This document shows positions 53,982-62,684 of a stretch of DNA of 64,000 nucleotides, one piece after another. Position numbers and translations under genes: made by a program. The notes beneath the pieces were generated by a model that was given only the letters and a program-made list of their open reading frames with translations, was not told the origin of the DNA and ran no database searches. This DNA is from CBDDGJ01 sp965227805 (GTDB taxonomy: Bacteria > Pseudomonadota > Alphaproteobacteria > RS24): the NCBI GenBank assembly GCA_965227805.1, contig CBDDGJ010000003.1:62001-126000 (forward strand), in the 5' to 3' direction. Every line of letters starts with the position of its first letter. The stretch's first letter is position 1.

Positions 53982-54788
53982 ATGCCCTTTCCCAATATTG
54001 ACCCCGTTATATTTGAAATTGGTCCGCTTGCAATAAGATGGTATGCGATGGCTTATATCGCTGGCTTGCTTATTGGCTGGCGTTATGTCTTACGTCTTAT
54101 CGCATATGATGATTTACGCGATAGCGGCATAACGCGCGATCATATAGATGACTTTTTCCTCTGGGCAATGCTGGGCGTAATTATCGGCGCGCGTTTAGGA
54201 TATGTTTTATTTTATAATTTTGGTTATTATAGTCAAAACCCCGCAGATATTTTTGCGGTATGGCAAGGCGGTATGTCTTACCATGGTGGCGTTATCGGGG
54301 TCGCGCTTGCTATACTGTATTTTTCCTACAAGCATGATCTTCCGCTTTTTTCGCTTGGCGATATAGTTGTTGCCGCCGCCCCTATTGGGTTGTTTTTCGG
54401 CAGGCTCGCCAATTTCATCAATGCCGAATTATGGGGACGCCCCACCGATGTGCCGTGGGGGGTGATTTTCCCCGGTGCAGGTGACGCGCCCCGCCATCCA
54501 AGCCAGCTTTATGAAGCGGCTTTTGAAGGGCTTATTTTATTCATTTTGCTTTATATATTGATAAAATATTTCAATGCCCTAAGACGCCCGGGCATATTGC
54601 TTGGCACATTTTTTTGCTTTTACGCTACGGCACGCTTTTTCATAGAGTTTTACCGCGCGCCTGACGCGCATATTGGGTTTCTCTTCGGCAGCCTAAGCAC
54701 GGGGCAGATTTTATGCATTTTAATGCTGCCGATAGGTTTGTTTTTTCTTGGCTATGGCATGAAGCATACCGCACCATCGCATAAATGA
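53982..54788 (+). CDS. lgt: Prolipoprotein diacylglyceryl transferase
   Basis: 268 aa, seven membrane helices. Lgt attaches diacylglycerol to the lipobox cysteine of prolipoproteins. Blocks: IRWYAMAYIAGLLIGWRY (near residues 18-35), MSYHGGVIGVALA (His near 101), GRLANFINAELWGRPTD (near 139-155) and PRHPSQLYEAAFEG. The last codons overlap the ATG of the midA gene (ATGA). Confidence 0.96.
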   Translation: MPFPNIDPVIFEIGPLAIRWYAMAYIAGLLIGWRYVLRLIAYDDLRDSGITRDHIDDFFLWAMLGVIIGARLGYVLFYNFGYYSQNPADIFAVWQGGMSYHGGVIGVALAILYFSYKHDLPLFSLGDIVVAAAPIGLFFGRLANFINAELWGRPTDVPWGVIFPGAGDAPRHPSQLYEAAFEGLILFILLYILIKYFNALRRPGILLGTFFCFYATARFFIEFYRAPDAHIGFLFGSLSTGQILCILMLPIGLFFLGYGMKHTAPSHK

Positions 54789-55849
54789 CACCATTAGAAA
54801 AAAATCTATCTGCACAAATCAGGCAAACCGGCCCGCTTGCATTAGCTGATTATATGGCACGCGCTTTGGGCGATCCACAATATGGCTATTATATGACACA
54901 AAACCCTTTCGGCGTGCGCGGCGATTTTGTCACCGCGCCAGAAATAAGCCAGATATTCGGCGAATTATTAGGCGCCTGGTGTGTGGATTATTGGCAACGC
55001 CTGGGCGCACCCTCACCGTTTATCTTACTGGAGCTCGGCCCCGGACGCGGCACGCTAATGCAAGATTTATTACGCGTGGGGGCGCATAATCCAGCCTTTA
55101 TACAAGCTGCCCATATTTATTTTTTTGAAAGCTCGCCGCTTTTACGCACCCAACAAAAACAACGCATTCCCCACGTACAATTTTGCGATGATATAAATAA
55201 GCTGCCCGCTTTACCGTTAATATGTATTGCAAATGAGTTTTTTGATGCCCTGCCGATACGGCAATATCGAAAAACCGCGCAAGGCTGGGAAGAAAGATGT
55301 GTCGCATGTAATGCAGATGGTTTATATTTCACGTATCAGCCCTGCGCTGCACCCGATACGGATGTCTTGCCTGCCGCCAAACCGGGGGACATTGTGGAAA
55401 CGACCATGGTGGCAAACCATATGATAGACATTCTGGCAACGCATATATCCACCCATAACGGCGCCAGCCTGATTATTGATTATGGCTATACACGCCTTGC
55501 CTGCGGTGATAGCCTGCAAGCCATGCACGCCCATAATTATGTTCACCCGTTAAGCACGCCCGGTAAAATAGATATGACCGCCCATGTGAATTTCGCCGCC
55601 CTCTCACATTATGCCAAAGTTAAAGGGGCATATGCCTACCCCGTGATAAGCCAAGGTGCATTTTTACACAATCTGGGGATCGGACCACGGGCGCGGATTT
55701 TAGCCCAAAACAATCCCGAACAAAGCACTGATATTGCCCTACAAAAGCACCGCCTAACCGCCCCCGAAGCTATGGGAGATTTATTTAAGGTATTATGCAT
55801 AACCCCATCACACATGATAGAACCAGCAGGTTTCTCGCCAAACCAATGA
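54785..55849 (+). CDS. MidA/NDUFAF7-family SAM-dependent methyltransferase
   Basis: 354 aa. The SAM site LELGPGRGTLMQDLLR (near residues 79-94), GDFVTAPEISQIFGELLGAWC and IANEFFDALPIRQY (near 149-162) identify the MidA family. In mitochondria NDUFAF7 dimethylates an arginine of a complex I subunit; the bacterial role is probably similar but unproven. Coupled to lgt and pgeF, the usual alphaproteobacterial order. Confidence 0.88.
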   Translation: MTPLEKNLSAQIRQTGPLALADYMARALGDPQYGYYMTQNPFGVRGDFVTAPEISQIFGELLGAWCVDYWQRLGAPSPFILLELGPGRGTLMQDLLRVGAHNPAFIQAAHIYFFESSPLLRTQQKQRIPHVQFCDDINKLPALPLICIANEFFDALPIRQYRKTAQGWEERCVACNADGLYFTYQPCAAPDTDVLPAAKPGDIVETTMVANHMIDILATHISTHNGASLIIDYGYTRLACGDSLQAMHAHNYVHPLSTPGKIDMTAHVNFAALSHYAKVKGAYAYPVISQGAFLHNLGIGPRARILAQNNPEQSTDIALQKHRLTAPEAMGDLFKVLCITPSHMIEPAGFSPNQ

Positions 55850-55859
55850 GACTCTATCT

Positions 55860-56603
55860 ATGAAGCCCATTACGCATAAATATCTAAATGATTTTCGACA
55901 TGGCTTTTTCACCCGACAAGGCGGTATATCCAAAGGTATTTATGCCGCGCTTAATATTGGGTTAAACTCAGATGATGATGCAAAAGCCGTTAAAGAAAAC
56001 CGCTTTCGTATTAGCACCTTTTTGAAATGTAAAAGACTGATTACCCCCACACAAAGCCATAGTAATCATGCCGCTGTTATTGCCTCGGCCAGCGGCAATA
56101 AACCCGAAGCCGATGCGCTAATCACAAACTGCCCCGATATTGCCATTGGCGTCGTCACCGCTGATTGCGTGCCTATTTTAATCGGTAATAAACCAGCCGG
56201 CGTCATTGCCGCCATTCATGCCGGGTGGCGCGGCGCCCAAAGCGGCATCATACAAAACGCATTACGCGCCATGAGCATGCTCGGCGCAAAAGCACAAGAT
56301 AGTCAAGCCGTTATCGGGCCTGCCATTTCACAAAGCAATTATGAAGTCGATGCCGCTTTCAAAGCGCATTTTGATGAAAGCCATCCGCATAGCGCGCATC
56401 TATTTGCACCGGGTGAGACACAAGAGCATTTTCAGTTCAATTTGCCCGCCTTTGTGCACCAAGAGCTAGAAAATGCAGATATTGCAACGGCACTTATTCC
56501 TATATGCACCTATGAAAATGAAGATTTACTCTTTTCCTATCGCCGCGCCACCCATAACCAGGAAAAGGATTATGGGCGACAGGGAAGTTTTATTTGCCTG
56601 TAA
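55860..56603 (+). CDS. pgeF: PgeF/YfiH multicopper-oxidase-fold purine nucleoside phosphorylase
   Basis: 247 aa. The zinc site residues lie in TQSHSNHA (His), GVVTADCVPILI (Cys) and IHAGWRGAQSGI (His). It was long called polyphenol oxidase; the family cleaves purine nucleosides, and in E. coli PgeF edits L-Ser from peptidoglycan precursors. FFTRQGGISKGIYAALNIGLNS is the normal N-terminal block. It is 10 bp after the midA gene. Confidence 0.88.
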   Translation: MKPITHKYLNDFRHGFFTRQGGISKGIYAALNIGLNSDDDAKAVKENRFRISTFLKCKRLITPTQSHSNHAAVIASASGNKPEADALITNCPDIAIGVVTADCVPILIGNKPAGVIAAIHAGWRGAQSGIIQNALRAMSMLGAKAQDSQAVIGPAISQSNYEVDAAFKAHFDESHPHSAHLFAPGETQEHFQFNLPAFVHQELENADIATALIPICTYENEDLLFSYRRATHNQEKDYGRQGSFICL

Positions 56604-56668
56604 AATATGACTCATTATAAAGTCGCTATCTATTATAAGTTTGTCTGAAAGAAAAAGAGGGGTATGCG

Positions 56669-57601
56669 ATGAAACTTATCGCCGGAAATAGTAATTTACC
56701 ATTAGCCGAAGATATTGCGGCCTATCTTGATTTACCGCTTGCACGCACACAAGTGCGCCGCTTTGCTGATATGGAGGTGTTTGTTGAGATTCAAGAAAAT
56801 ATGCGCGGTGAGGATGTGTTTATCATTCAATCCACGTCTTTTCCTGCCAATGACCATTTAATGGAATTACTGATTATTATTGACGCGCTGCGCCGTTCAT
56901 CTGCCCGCCGCATTACCGCCGTGCTTCCCTATTTCGGCTATGCCCGCCAAGACCGCAAACCCGGCCCGCGCACGCCTATTTCGGCAAAACTGGTTGCTAA
57001 TCTTATTGAAGCTGCCGGCGCTGACCGCGTATTAACGCTCGATTTACATGCGGGGCAAATTCAGGGCTTTTTTGATATTCCGACGGATAATCTTTTTGCC
57101 GCACCGGTTTTTGTGCAGGATATTCGCACGCGGTTTCAAAATGGGGAGCTTATGGCTATCTCGCCTGATGTTGGCGGGGTTGTGCGCACACGGGCTTTAG
57201 GCGAGCGCATTGGCGCCGACCTTGCCATTGTCGATAAACGCCGCGCGCGGGCGGGCGAAAGCGAAGTTATGAATATTATCGGCGATGTGAAAGGCCGTCA
57301 TTGTCTGATTGTCGATGATATTGTCGATAGTGCCGGCACATTGTGCAATGCGGCACAGGCGCTTATTGACCAGGGCGCGCAATCGGTTTCGGCCTATATT
57401 ACCCATGGCGTGCTTTCGGGAAAAGCCATAGAGCGCGTCAAGGCTTCTAAATTGGATAAATTACTTATTACCGATACGATAAAACCAAATGAACATATTC
57501 TGGCATCAGATAAATTTGAGATTATCTCAATCGCTGCCCTGTTTGGCGAAGCCATAAAGCGCACAGCACATGAACATTCCGTATCCAGCCTGTTTGATTA
57601 G
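56669..57601 (+). CDS. prs: Ribose-phosphate pyrophosphokinase
   Basis: 310 aa. Makes PRPP from ribose 5-phosphate and ATP. Motifs: DHLMELLIIIDALRRSSARRI, YFGYARQDRKPGPRTPISAK (near residues 90-110), DLHAGQIQGFFDIP and the PRPP-binding IVDDIVDSAGTLCNAA (near 213-228). AGAGG is 8 bases before the ATG. Confidence 0.96.
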   Translation: MKLIAGNSNLPLAEDIAAYLDLPLARTQVRRFADMEVFVEIQENMRGEDVFIIQSTSFPANDHLMELLIIIDALRRSSARRITAVLPYFGYARQDRKPGPRTPISAKLVANLIEAAGADRVLTLDLHAGQIQGFFDIPTDNLFAAPVFVQDIRTRFQNGELMAISPDVGGVVRTRALGERIGADLAIVDKRRARAGESEVMNIIGDVKGRHCLIVDDIVDSAGTLCNAAQALIDQGAQSVSAYITHGVLSGKAIERVKASKLDKLLITDTIKPNEHILASDKFEIISIAALFGEAIKRTAHEHSVSSLFD

Positions 57602-57715
57602 TATTTTAAGCATTGCAGTTTTTGGCAAGTAAAGCTATAACGCCTTCGCATATATGGGCTTTGCATTTACACCCTTGGAGGAAATGCAAGACATCTTAAG
57701 CCAAAGGAGACAATT

Positions 57716-58369
57716 ATGGCAAATATTCAAGACCTCGCCGCAAAAAAGCGGGAACGAGCCGGTAAGGGGACCGCTCGTGCTGTAAGAAAACAAGGCCGCG
57801 TGCCTGCCGTTATTTATGGCGACAAACAAGACCCCGAAATCATCAGTCTGGTAAAAAATGATATTACCGGCCTTTATAATACCGGACGCATCTTAAACAC
57901 ATTGCTTAATATTGATGTAGAGGGCAAAAAACAACGTGCCATTGCCCGTGACGTGCAGCTTGATCCGGTAAAGGATATGATTTTGCATATAGATTTTTTA
58001 CGCCTTGGCAAAGATGCAAAAATTGCAGTGGAGGTTACAGTATCCTTTATCAATGAAGAAAGCTGTGCAGGCCTGCGTGCTGGTGGGGTGCTCAATGTGG
58101 TGCGCCATAGTGTGGAATTAAATTGCCCTGCCGATTCCATTCCGGAGAAAATCGAAGTTAATCTCGAAGGGTTGGAACTGGGCGATAGTGTGCATATTTC
58201 CGCCATTGCCTTGCCCGAAGGCGTAACACCGGTAATTAGCGATCGTGACTTTACCATTGCCACCATTGCCGCACCGGCAGGCCTGAGCGGAGATGACGAC
58301 ACCGAAGGTGCTGACGAAGCTGCAGACGATGAAGACGCCGAAACCGAAACGGAAGCAAGCGAAGCGTAA
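57716..58369 (+). CDS. rplY: 50S ribosomal protein L25/Ctc (long form)
   Basis: 217 aa. L25 binds 5S rRNA. The N-terminal KRERAGKGTARAVRKQGRVP and VIYGDKQDP are followed by the RDVQLDPVKDMILHIDFLRL core and the TL5-type C-terminal domain (SVELNCPADSIPEKIEVNLE). It ends in an acidic tail rich in D/E/A. Forms the rplY-pth-ychF unit common in alphaproteobacteria. AAGGAG precedes it. Confidence 0.94.
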   Translation: MANIQDLAAKKRERAGKGTARAVRKQGRVPAVIYGDKQDPEIISLVKNDITGLYNTGRILNTLLNIDVEGKKQRAIARDVQLDPVKDMILHIDFLRLGKDAKIAVEVTVSFINEESCAGLRAGGVLNVVRHSVELNCPADSIPEKIEVNLEGLELGDSVHISAIALPEGVTPVISDRDFTIATIAAPAGLSGDDDTEGADEAADDEDAETETEASEA

Positions 58370-58397
58370 ACCCTAAATATTAAGGAGCATGCAACAC

Positions 58398-58982
58398 ATG
58401 CTTTTACTGGCAGGGCTTGGAAACCCGGGAACACAATATGCCCGCAATCGCCATAATTTTGGGTTTATGGCGATTGATGCTATAGCCGTGGAGCATGGCT
58501 TCTCACCTTTTCAGAAAAAGTTTCAGGGCAGGCTAGCCGAAGGTCGGTTGGACGGGCGTAAAACATTTCTGCTTAAGCCCGACACCTATATGAATAAAAG
58601 TGGCACCAGCCTTTATGAAGCGGTTATGTTTTATAAAATTCCGCTTGATGATGTGGTGGTGTTTCATGACGAGCTTGATTTACCGGCAGGAAAATTGCGT
58701 ATGCGCCAGGGCGGGGGGCTTGCCGGACATAATGGCTTGCGGTCTATAAAAGCGCATTTGGGCGCAGATTTTCGGCGGGCACGTCTGGGTATTGGACATC
58801 CGGGGAAAGAAAATGTATTGCGTCATACATTAAGCGATTTCACAAAAGCCGAAACAAAATGGCTTCACCCGTTTTTGGATGCGCTTGCCCGACACGCCGC
58901 GCTTCTGGCACAAAATGAAGACGCAACCTATCAAAATCGCGTGCATGGCGCGATGCAGGATATAGGCGCAGATAAGGAGTAA
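58398..58982 (+). CDS. pth: Peptidyl-tRNA hydrolase
   Basis: 194 aa from ATG 58398 (MLLLAGLGNPGTQYARNRHN). The in-frame ATG at 58389 is only one base from the AAGGAG site, so the later ATG is preferred. It recycles tRNA from peptidyl-tRNA. Catalytic residues: His in RNRHNFGF (near 20), Asp in VVFHDELDLPAGKL (near 94) and GGGLAGHNGLRSI (His near 112). Confidence 0.96.
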   Translation: MLLLAGLGNPGTQYARNRHNFGFMAIDAIAVEHGFSPFQKKFQGRLAEGRLDGRKTFLLKPDTYMNKSGTSLYEAVMFYKIPLDDVVVFHDELDLPAGKLRMRQGGGLAGHNGLRSIKAHLGADFRRARLGIGHPGKENVLRHTLSDFTKAETKWLHPFLDALARHAALLAQNEDATYQNRVHGAMQDIGADKE

Positions 58983-58985
58983 ATT

Positions 58986-60083
58986 ATGGGGTTTCAATGT
59001 GGAATTGTGGGCTTGCCCAATGTGGGAAAATCCACCCTGTTTAATGCCCTCACCCGCACGGCAAATGCCCAAGCGGCAAATTTTCCGTTTTGCACCATCG
59101 AGCCCAATATTGGCGATGTCGCTGTGCCCGATGACCGTCTGGAAAAAATCGCAAGGATAGCGCAATCGGCACATATTATCCCCACCCGCATCAATTTTGT
59201 TGATATTGCCGGCCTGGTGCGCGGCGCGGCGCAGGGCGAAGGACTGGGCAATCAGTTTTTAGGCAATATCCGCGAAGTCGATGCCATTATTCATGTCTTG
59301 CGCTGTTTTGAAAATGATGAGATTACCCATGTATCAGGAAAAGTCGACCCGCTTGCAGATGCCGAAATTGTTGAAACCGAGCTTATGCTTGCTGATTTGG
59401 AAAACCTGGAAAAACGCGAAATCAATTTACGCAAAAAAGCCACAACAAAAGATAAGGCCGCAATAGAAGAGCTTGACCTGGTTGAACGCGCGCTTGCCCA
59501 ATTACAAAATGGCAAGCCCGCACGCATGGCGGATATTCCTGTAACACACACACATGCGTTCAAAAACTTGCAACTGCTCACCGCAAAGCCCGTGCTTTAT
59601 ATTTGCAATGTTGAAGAAGATGCGGCGGCTACCGGCAATGCGCTCTCAGAAAAAATTACCGCAAAAGCGGTGCAAGAAAATGCACAATGTGTGATTATCT
59701 CAGCGCGTATTGAAGAGGAAATATCCCAACTTGACGAAAGTGATGCACATGAATATGTGCAAAGCCTGGGGCTTGAAGAAGCCGGCCTTAATCGCGTTAT
59801 CCGCCAGGGCTATCACCTTTTAGAGCTCATCACCTATTTCACCGCCGGCCCGAAAGAAGCCCGCGCCTGGACAATTCGCCATGGCGACACGGCGCCCAAA
59901 GCAGCGGGCATTATTCATACAGATTTTGAGCGTGGGTTTATCCGTGCCGAAACCATTGCTTATGATGATTATATCGCGCATGAAGGCGAGCCTGGCGCGC
60001 GCGAGGCCGGTCGCTTGCGTCAGGAGGGTAAGGATTATATTGTGCAAGATGGCGATGTCATGCTGTTCAAATTTAATGTTTGA
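58986..60083 (+). CDS. ychF: Redox-regulated ATPase/GTPase YchF (OLA1 family)
   Basis: 365 aa. P-loop GLPNVGKSTLFNALT (near residues 8-22), NFVDIAGLVRGAAQGEGLGN (G3), coiled coil (about 125-165), and the YICNVEED motif in place of NKxD, which explains its ATP preference. The C-terminal TGS domain includes AWTIRHGDTAPKAAG. It lies 3 bp after pth. It is the last plus-strand gene before the repeat island. Confidence 0.96.
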   Translation: MGFQCGIVGLPNVGKSTLFNALTRTANAQAANFPFCTIEPNIGDVAVPDDRLEKIARIAQSAHIIPTRINFVDIAGLVRGAAQGEGLGNQFLGNIREVDAIIHVLRCFENDEITHVSGKVDPLADAEIVETELMLADLENLEKREINLRKKATTKDKAAIEELDLVERALAQLQNGKPARMADIPVTHTHAFKNLQLLTAKPVLYICNVEEDAAATGNALSEKITAKAVQENAQCVIISARIEEEISQLDESDAHEYVQSLGLEEAGLNRVIRQGYHLLELITYFTAGPKEARAWTIRHGDTAPKAAGIIHTDFERGFIRAETIAYDDYIAHEGEPGAREAGRLRQEGKDYIVQDGDVMLFKFNV

Positions 60084-60139
60084 GACGGCGTTTTTTGGGC
60101 GCTACACATTTTTATTGGGTGCTACACATTCCTGACGGA

Positions 60140-60193
60140 ATGACGCACCTAACCCAAAACCCGCGAACAAGCTCTTTTTCTTTTCTGTTGCAG
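60140..60193 (+). repeat. Repeat module A, left copy
   Basis: About 54 bp, matching in inverted orientation the right copy at 60988-61041 with only a few differences. It includes CCTAACCCAAAAC, GCGAACAAG and CTTTTTCTTTTCTGTTGCA. A more diverged third version follows at 60411-60463 (CGCTTTGTTCTTTTCTGCTG). Confidence 0.75.
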
Positions 60194-60255
60194 CAAAAAA
60201 AGCGTGGGCGCGAATGGTCGCTTTTTTGGTCACTACACATTGCATTTTGTTTTTC

Positions 60256-60354
60256 GCGCGATTGCCTACCGATTCATAGCGAGCACCTGCCACCCATCAC
60301 AGTCCTAGCCTAACTGCACGTTCTCACGCCGCCGCGCGGGCGCGAATGACGTGC
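60256..60354 (+). repeat. Repeat module B, left copy
   Basis: About 99 bp, an inverted match to 61033-61131. The last 32 bp (60323-60354, beginning CTCACGCCGCCGCGCGGGCG) are identical to the complement of 61033-61064; the rest shares runs such as CATAG-GAGCACC-GCCACC with scattered changes. Confidence 0.75.
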
Positions 60355-60492
60355 TTTCTTTTTTGGGTGCTACACATTTTTGTTGGGCACTACACATTCC
60401 TTGCGGAATAACGTGCCTGTACTATTGCACGCGGAACGCGCTTTGTTCTTTTCTGCTGTGGCAGGGTAAGCACGCATAAAAGCAGACTGTGA

Positions 60493-60696
60493 TTAGTCTG
60501 CTATTTCTTCACGAGGGAAGTCACCTTGCTTTGCTTGTTTTGCCTTTGTTATGATTTTGATTATATCATGCACAAACCATAAGCTACCCAAAAGAATTGC
60601 CGTGAAGCATATAAGCCAGAGGGCTTTTATCCAATCTGATGAGGTGTTAAATTTGTATAAAATATCCGCTATCATACTATAGTCATCGCCAGTCAT
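60493..60696 (-). CDS. Small single-pass membrane protein of the repeat island
   Basis: 67 aa (MTGDDYSMIADILYKFNTSS to a basic then acidic tail). One membrane helix at about residues 26-47 (LWLICFTAILLGSLWFVHDI), then KIITKAKQAKQ. AGGAG lies 8 bases before the ATG, a good site. It is the only likely gene within the island and is transcribed in the same direction as, and just downstream of, the structured RNA and its terminator. I recognise no family; the size and topology are like small phage or toxin-type membrane proteins, but nothing proves that. Confidence 0.55.
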   Translation of the reverse strand: MTGDDYSMIADILYKFNTSSDWIKALWLICFTAILLGSLWFVHDIIKIITKAKQAKQGDFPREEIAD

Positions 60697-60731
60697 GTTA
60701 CATCTCCTTTATTCATGTTAATAAACAAAAT

Positions 60732-60755
60732 GGCACCAAGCAAATACTTGGTGCC
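60732..60755 (-). terminator. Terminator hairpin between the structured RNA and the small gene
   Basis: Perfect 9-bp stem GGCACCAAG/CTTGGTGCC with a 6-nt loop. On the minus strand it is followed by ATTTTGTTTATT. It would stop a minus-strand transcript of the upstream structured RNA about 30 bp before the start of the 67-aa gene. Confidence 0.7.
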
Positions 60756-60924
60756 GGGGTGATAGAAAAACCATCTCGCATGGCCGCGACGCTTTTAGTC
60801 GCGGTGACCTATTCTATAACGTCGCCACCCCGACAATGTTATCGCGGTGGCGATATTCACGGCTATCGCAAGCCGACGAGATGGGGCTTTCTATTTCCCC
60901 AGCCATACCCCTTATGGGGTGTGG
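60756..60924 (-). ncRNA. Candidate structured RNA, C4-like four-way junction
   Basis: Closing helices: 60756-60759 with 60897-60900 (GGGG/CCCC), 60762-60768 with 60888-60894 (ATAGAAA/TTTCTAT) and 60771-60778 with 60877-60884 (CCATCTCG/CGAGATGG). Inside are three hairpins: 60784-60790/60798-60804 (CCGCGAC/GTCGCGG), 60822-60829/60846-60853 (TCGCCACC/GGTGGCGA) and 60860-60864/60871-60875 (CGGCT/AGCCG). A separate hairpin 60903-60911/60916-60924 follows. The minus strand is chosen because of the terminator at 60732-60755. The layout (structured leader, terminator, small gene) recalls the C4/CI antisense RNAs of P1/P4-type phages, which I recall only in outline; this is a resemblance, not a proven match. 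Confidence 0.55.
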
Positions 60925-60987
60925 ATAGCGTTAGTCTACATGATTTTAGGACAAAGTAAAATGGTGTTTTTGCGCCCATGCGCGCGC

Positions 60988-61041
60988 CTGCAACAGAAAA
61001 GAAAAAGATCTTGTTCGCGCGTTTTGGGTTAGGCACGTCAT
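60988..61041 (-). repeat. Repeat module A, right inverted copy
   Basis: Inverted partner of 60140-60193, sharing TGCAACAGAAAAGAAAAAG and GTTTTGGGTTAGG. It overlaps module B by its end, so modules A and B are directly joined here, while they are separated in the left part of the island. Confidence 0.75.
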
Positions 61042-61131
61042 TCGCGCCCGCGCGGCGGCGTGAGCAGATCCAAACAGACTAGGACGGTAATTGGTGGCGG
61101 GTGCTCACTATGAGTCGGTGGGTAATCGCAT
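61033..61131 (-). repeat. Repeat module B, right inverted copy
   Basis: Inverted partner of 60256-60354. It is followed to 61205 by an inverted CTACACATT unit (61166-61174) and an A/T-rich end next to the cca stop. No gene is seen in 60925-61205. Confidence 0.75.
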
Positions 61132-61205
61132 GATAAAATAAAGAGGGGTCAAGCGCCCATTCCCTAAGGAATGTGTAGCGTAAAATAAAGAAGAAAACAC
61201 ATTGC

Positions 61206-62423
61206 TTAAGCAATGCGGCGCAATTCTTCCATAAAGGCCGGCTCATTTTGGGGGAAGTCCTGAGCAATCCACCAGCTTTCCATATGTGCCGCCACGCGCC
61301 CCATATCCGCTCCCTGTTCGATACCCGCCGCGTGCAGCATATCCCCATTAAGCGGAAAACGCGGCTTTTCTATACGCTTTGCTTTTTCGAATAGAGATTG
61401 CATATTTTCCCCCGTCTTTGCCGCATAAAGCATAAGCCTGTCGCAAACCGCCTGTTTGCCCATATAATAAAGCGCGCGCCTTATATCAGCCACAGACATG
61501 CGCGCATTTATTTGCGGGCACGCCGGAAAGCCCGCTTTTACCCGCACCGGTTCATGCATACCCAATAAACGCGTAAAAACCGCATTGGATAATTTCCACG
61601 CATTGCGAAGCCGATGCACCGCATCGACATCCGGCATGAGTGCCCCAAGCCGCAAAACAGCATCCGCATCGCCAAGGCGGGCGCATAAGGTTAAATCAAA
61701 AACAGGCACGCAATAGGCTAATATGGCGTGGCGGTGCATCAATAAAAGCGCATCATGCCACGCAGAAAGCGCAATGAGTTTCATCATCTCTGCCTGTATG
61801 CGTTCGCCTGATAATATATCCATGCCCGCCGCCGCCTGCGTGCACGCCTGCAATGCGGGGGTATTCATAGGCTGATGCGGTATTAGGCTAAAGTGAAACC
61901 GAAAAAACCGTAAGATACGCAGATAATCTTCGGCAATACGCTGCGCTGCCGCACCGATAAACCGCACCTGCTTGTTTTCTATATCTGCAAAGCCCATATC
62001 CAGCGGATCATAAACCACACCATCGCAATCGGCATAAAGCGCATTTATGGTGAAGTCGCGCCGTCCGGCATCTACCGACCAATCGCGCCCGAAAGCGACT
62101 TCGGCATGGCGGCCATCCGTTGTCAGATCTGCCCGCAAGCTGGTAATCTCAATCGGGCGATGGGCGATTATTGCCGTCACTGTGCCATGGGCAATGCCGG
62201 TTGGCACGGTTTTAATCTGTGCGGCCTGTAAAAGCGTTTGCACGCTATCGGGCGTATGGGTTGTGGCCATATCGACATCTTGCACCACGCGCCCCAATAA
62301 TGTATCGCGCACACAGCCGCCCACCAAACGCACCTCGCCCCCGTCCACATTCAAGGCAGAAAATAAGCGCTGCACCGCTGCATCGGCAAACCATGGCGCA
62401 GAGCTTATATTTTTATGCGTCAT
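61206..62423 (-). CDS. cca: CCA tRNA nucleotidyltransferase
   Basis: 405 aa. It adds or repairs the CCA end of tRNAs. The class II nucleotidyltransferase head RLVGGCVRDTLLGRVVQDVD (near residues 32-51; catalytic Asp pair DVD), the template motif SVDAGRRDFTINALY (near 117) and the RIAEDYLRILRFFRFH neck are clear. It overlaps the DUF6111 gene by ATGA; this grouping is characteristic of alphaproteobacteria. Confidence 0.94.
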   Translation of the reverse strand: MTHKNISSAPWFADAAVQRLFSALNVDGGEVRLVGGCVRDTLLGRVVQDVDMATTHTPDSVQTLLQAAQIKTVPTGIAHGTVTAIIAHRPIEITSLRADLTTDGRHAEVAFGRDWSVDAGRRDFTINALYADCDGVVYDPLDMGFADIENKQVRFIGAAAQRIAEDYLRILRFFRFHFSLIPHQPMNTPALQACTQAAAGMDILSGERIQAEMMKLIALSAWHDALLLMHRHAILAYCVPVFDLTLCARLGDADAVLRLGALMPDVDAVHRLRNAWKLSNAVFTRLLGMHEPVRVKAGFPACPQINARMSVADIRRALYYMGKQAVCDRLMLYAAKTGENMQSLFEKAKRIEKPRFPLNGDMLHAAGIEQGADMGRVAAHMESWWIAQDFPQNEPAFMEELRRIA

Positions 62424-62683
62424 TCAAAATGGCCGGGCACAATCTGGCCATCTTCATAAACAGGCGGCACATAGGTTTTTTGCACATCCTCATCCACCGA
62501 TACGCCAAACCGAATAACCAAAAGCCCCACCAATACCAGGCCAACACCCATAGCGGTTAGCCGCGCAAAATGCCATTGCCTTTGTGCATTGGGGTGAAAC
62601 CGGCGCACCCACCACAGCCATAGCCACGCTGTAATAAAGGGAAGACTGAACAAAACAAGACCAATGAGAATAAGTCGGACCAT
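62420..62683 (-). CDS. DUF6111-like small membrane protein
   Basis: 87 aa from ATG 62683 (MVRLILIGLVLFSLPF), two bases after the NUDIX stop. Two membrane helices (about residues 3-25 and 43-62). Conserved position between the NUDIX and cca genes in alphaproteobacteria indicates the DUF6111 family. The function is unknown. Confidence 0.7.
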   Translation of the reverse strand: MVRLILIGLVLFSLPFITAWLWLWWVRRFHPNAQRQWHFARLTAMGVGLVLVGLLVIRFGVSVDEDVQKTYVPPVYEDGQIVPGHFE

Positions 62684-62684
62684 A

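Larger units (their letters stand above)
60102..60398 (+). repeat. Cluster of CTACACATT palindromic repeat units
   Basis: CTACACATT occurs five times in 300 bp: 60102-60110, 60122-60130, 60233-60241, 60370-60378 and 60390-60398. A sixth is inverted at 61166-61174. Several run on into a small hairpin ATTCC-nnnn-GGAAT (at 60128, 60396 and, inverted, 61159). Read on the other strand, they form a CATTCC...GGAATGTGTAG unit, similar in style to REP or Rickettsia-type palindromic elements. No open frame of merit crosses the region 60084-60492. Confidence 0.75.

Noticed and set aside
60080..60313. 77-codon plus-strand frame through the repeat cluster
   Set aside because: It runs over the repeat units and the ychF stop; its similarity to another frame at 61079-61130 is explained by the inverted repeat copies.
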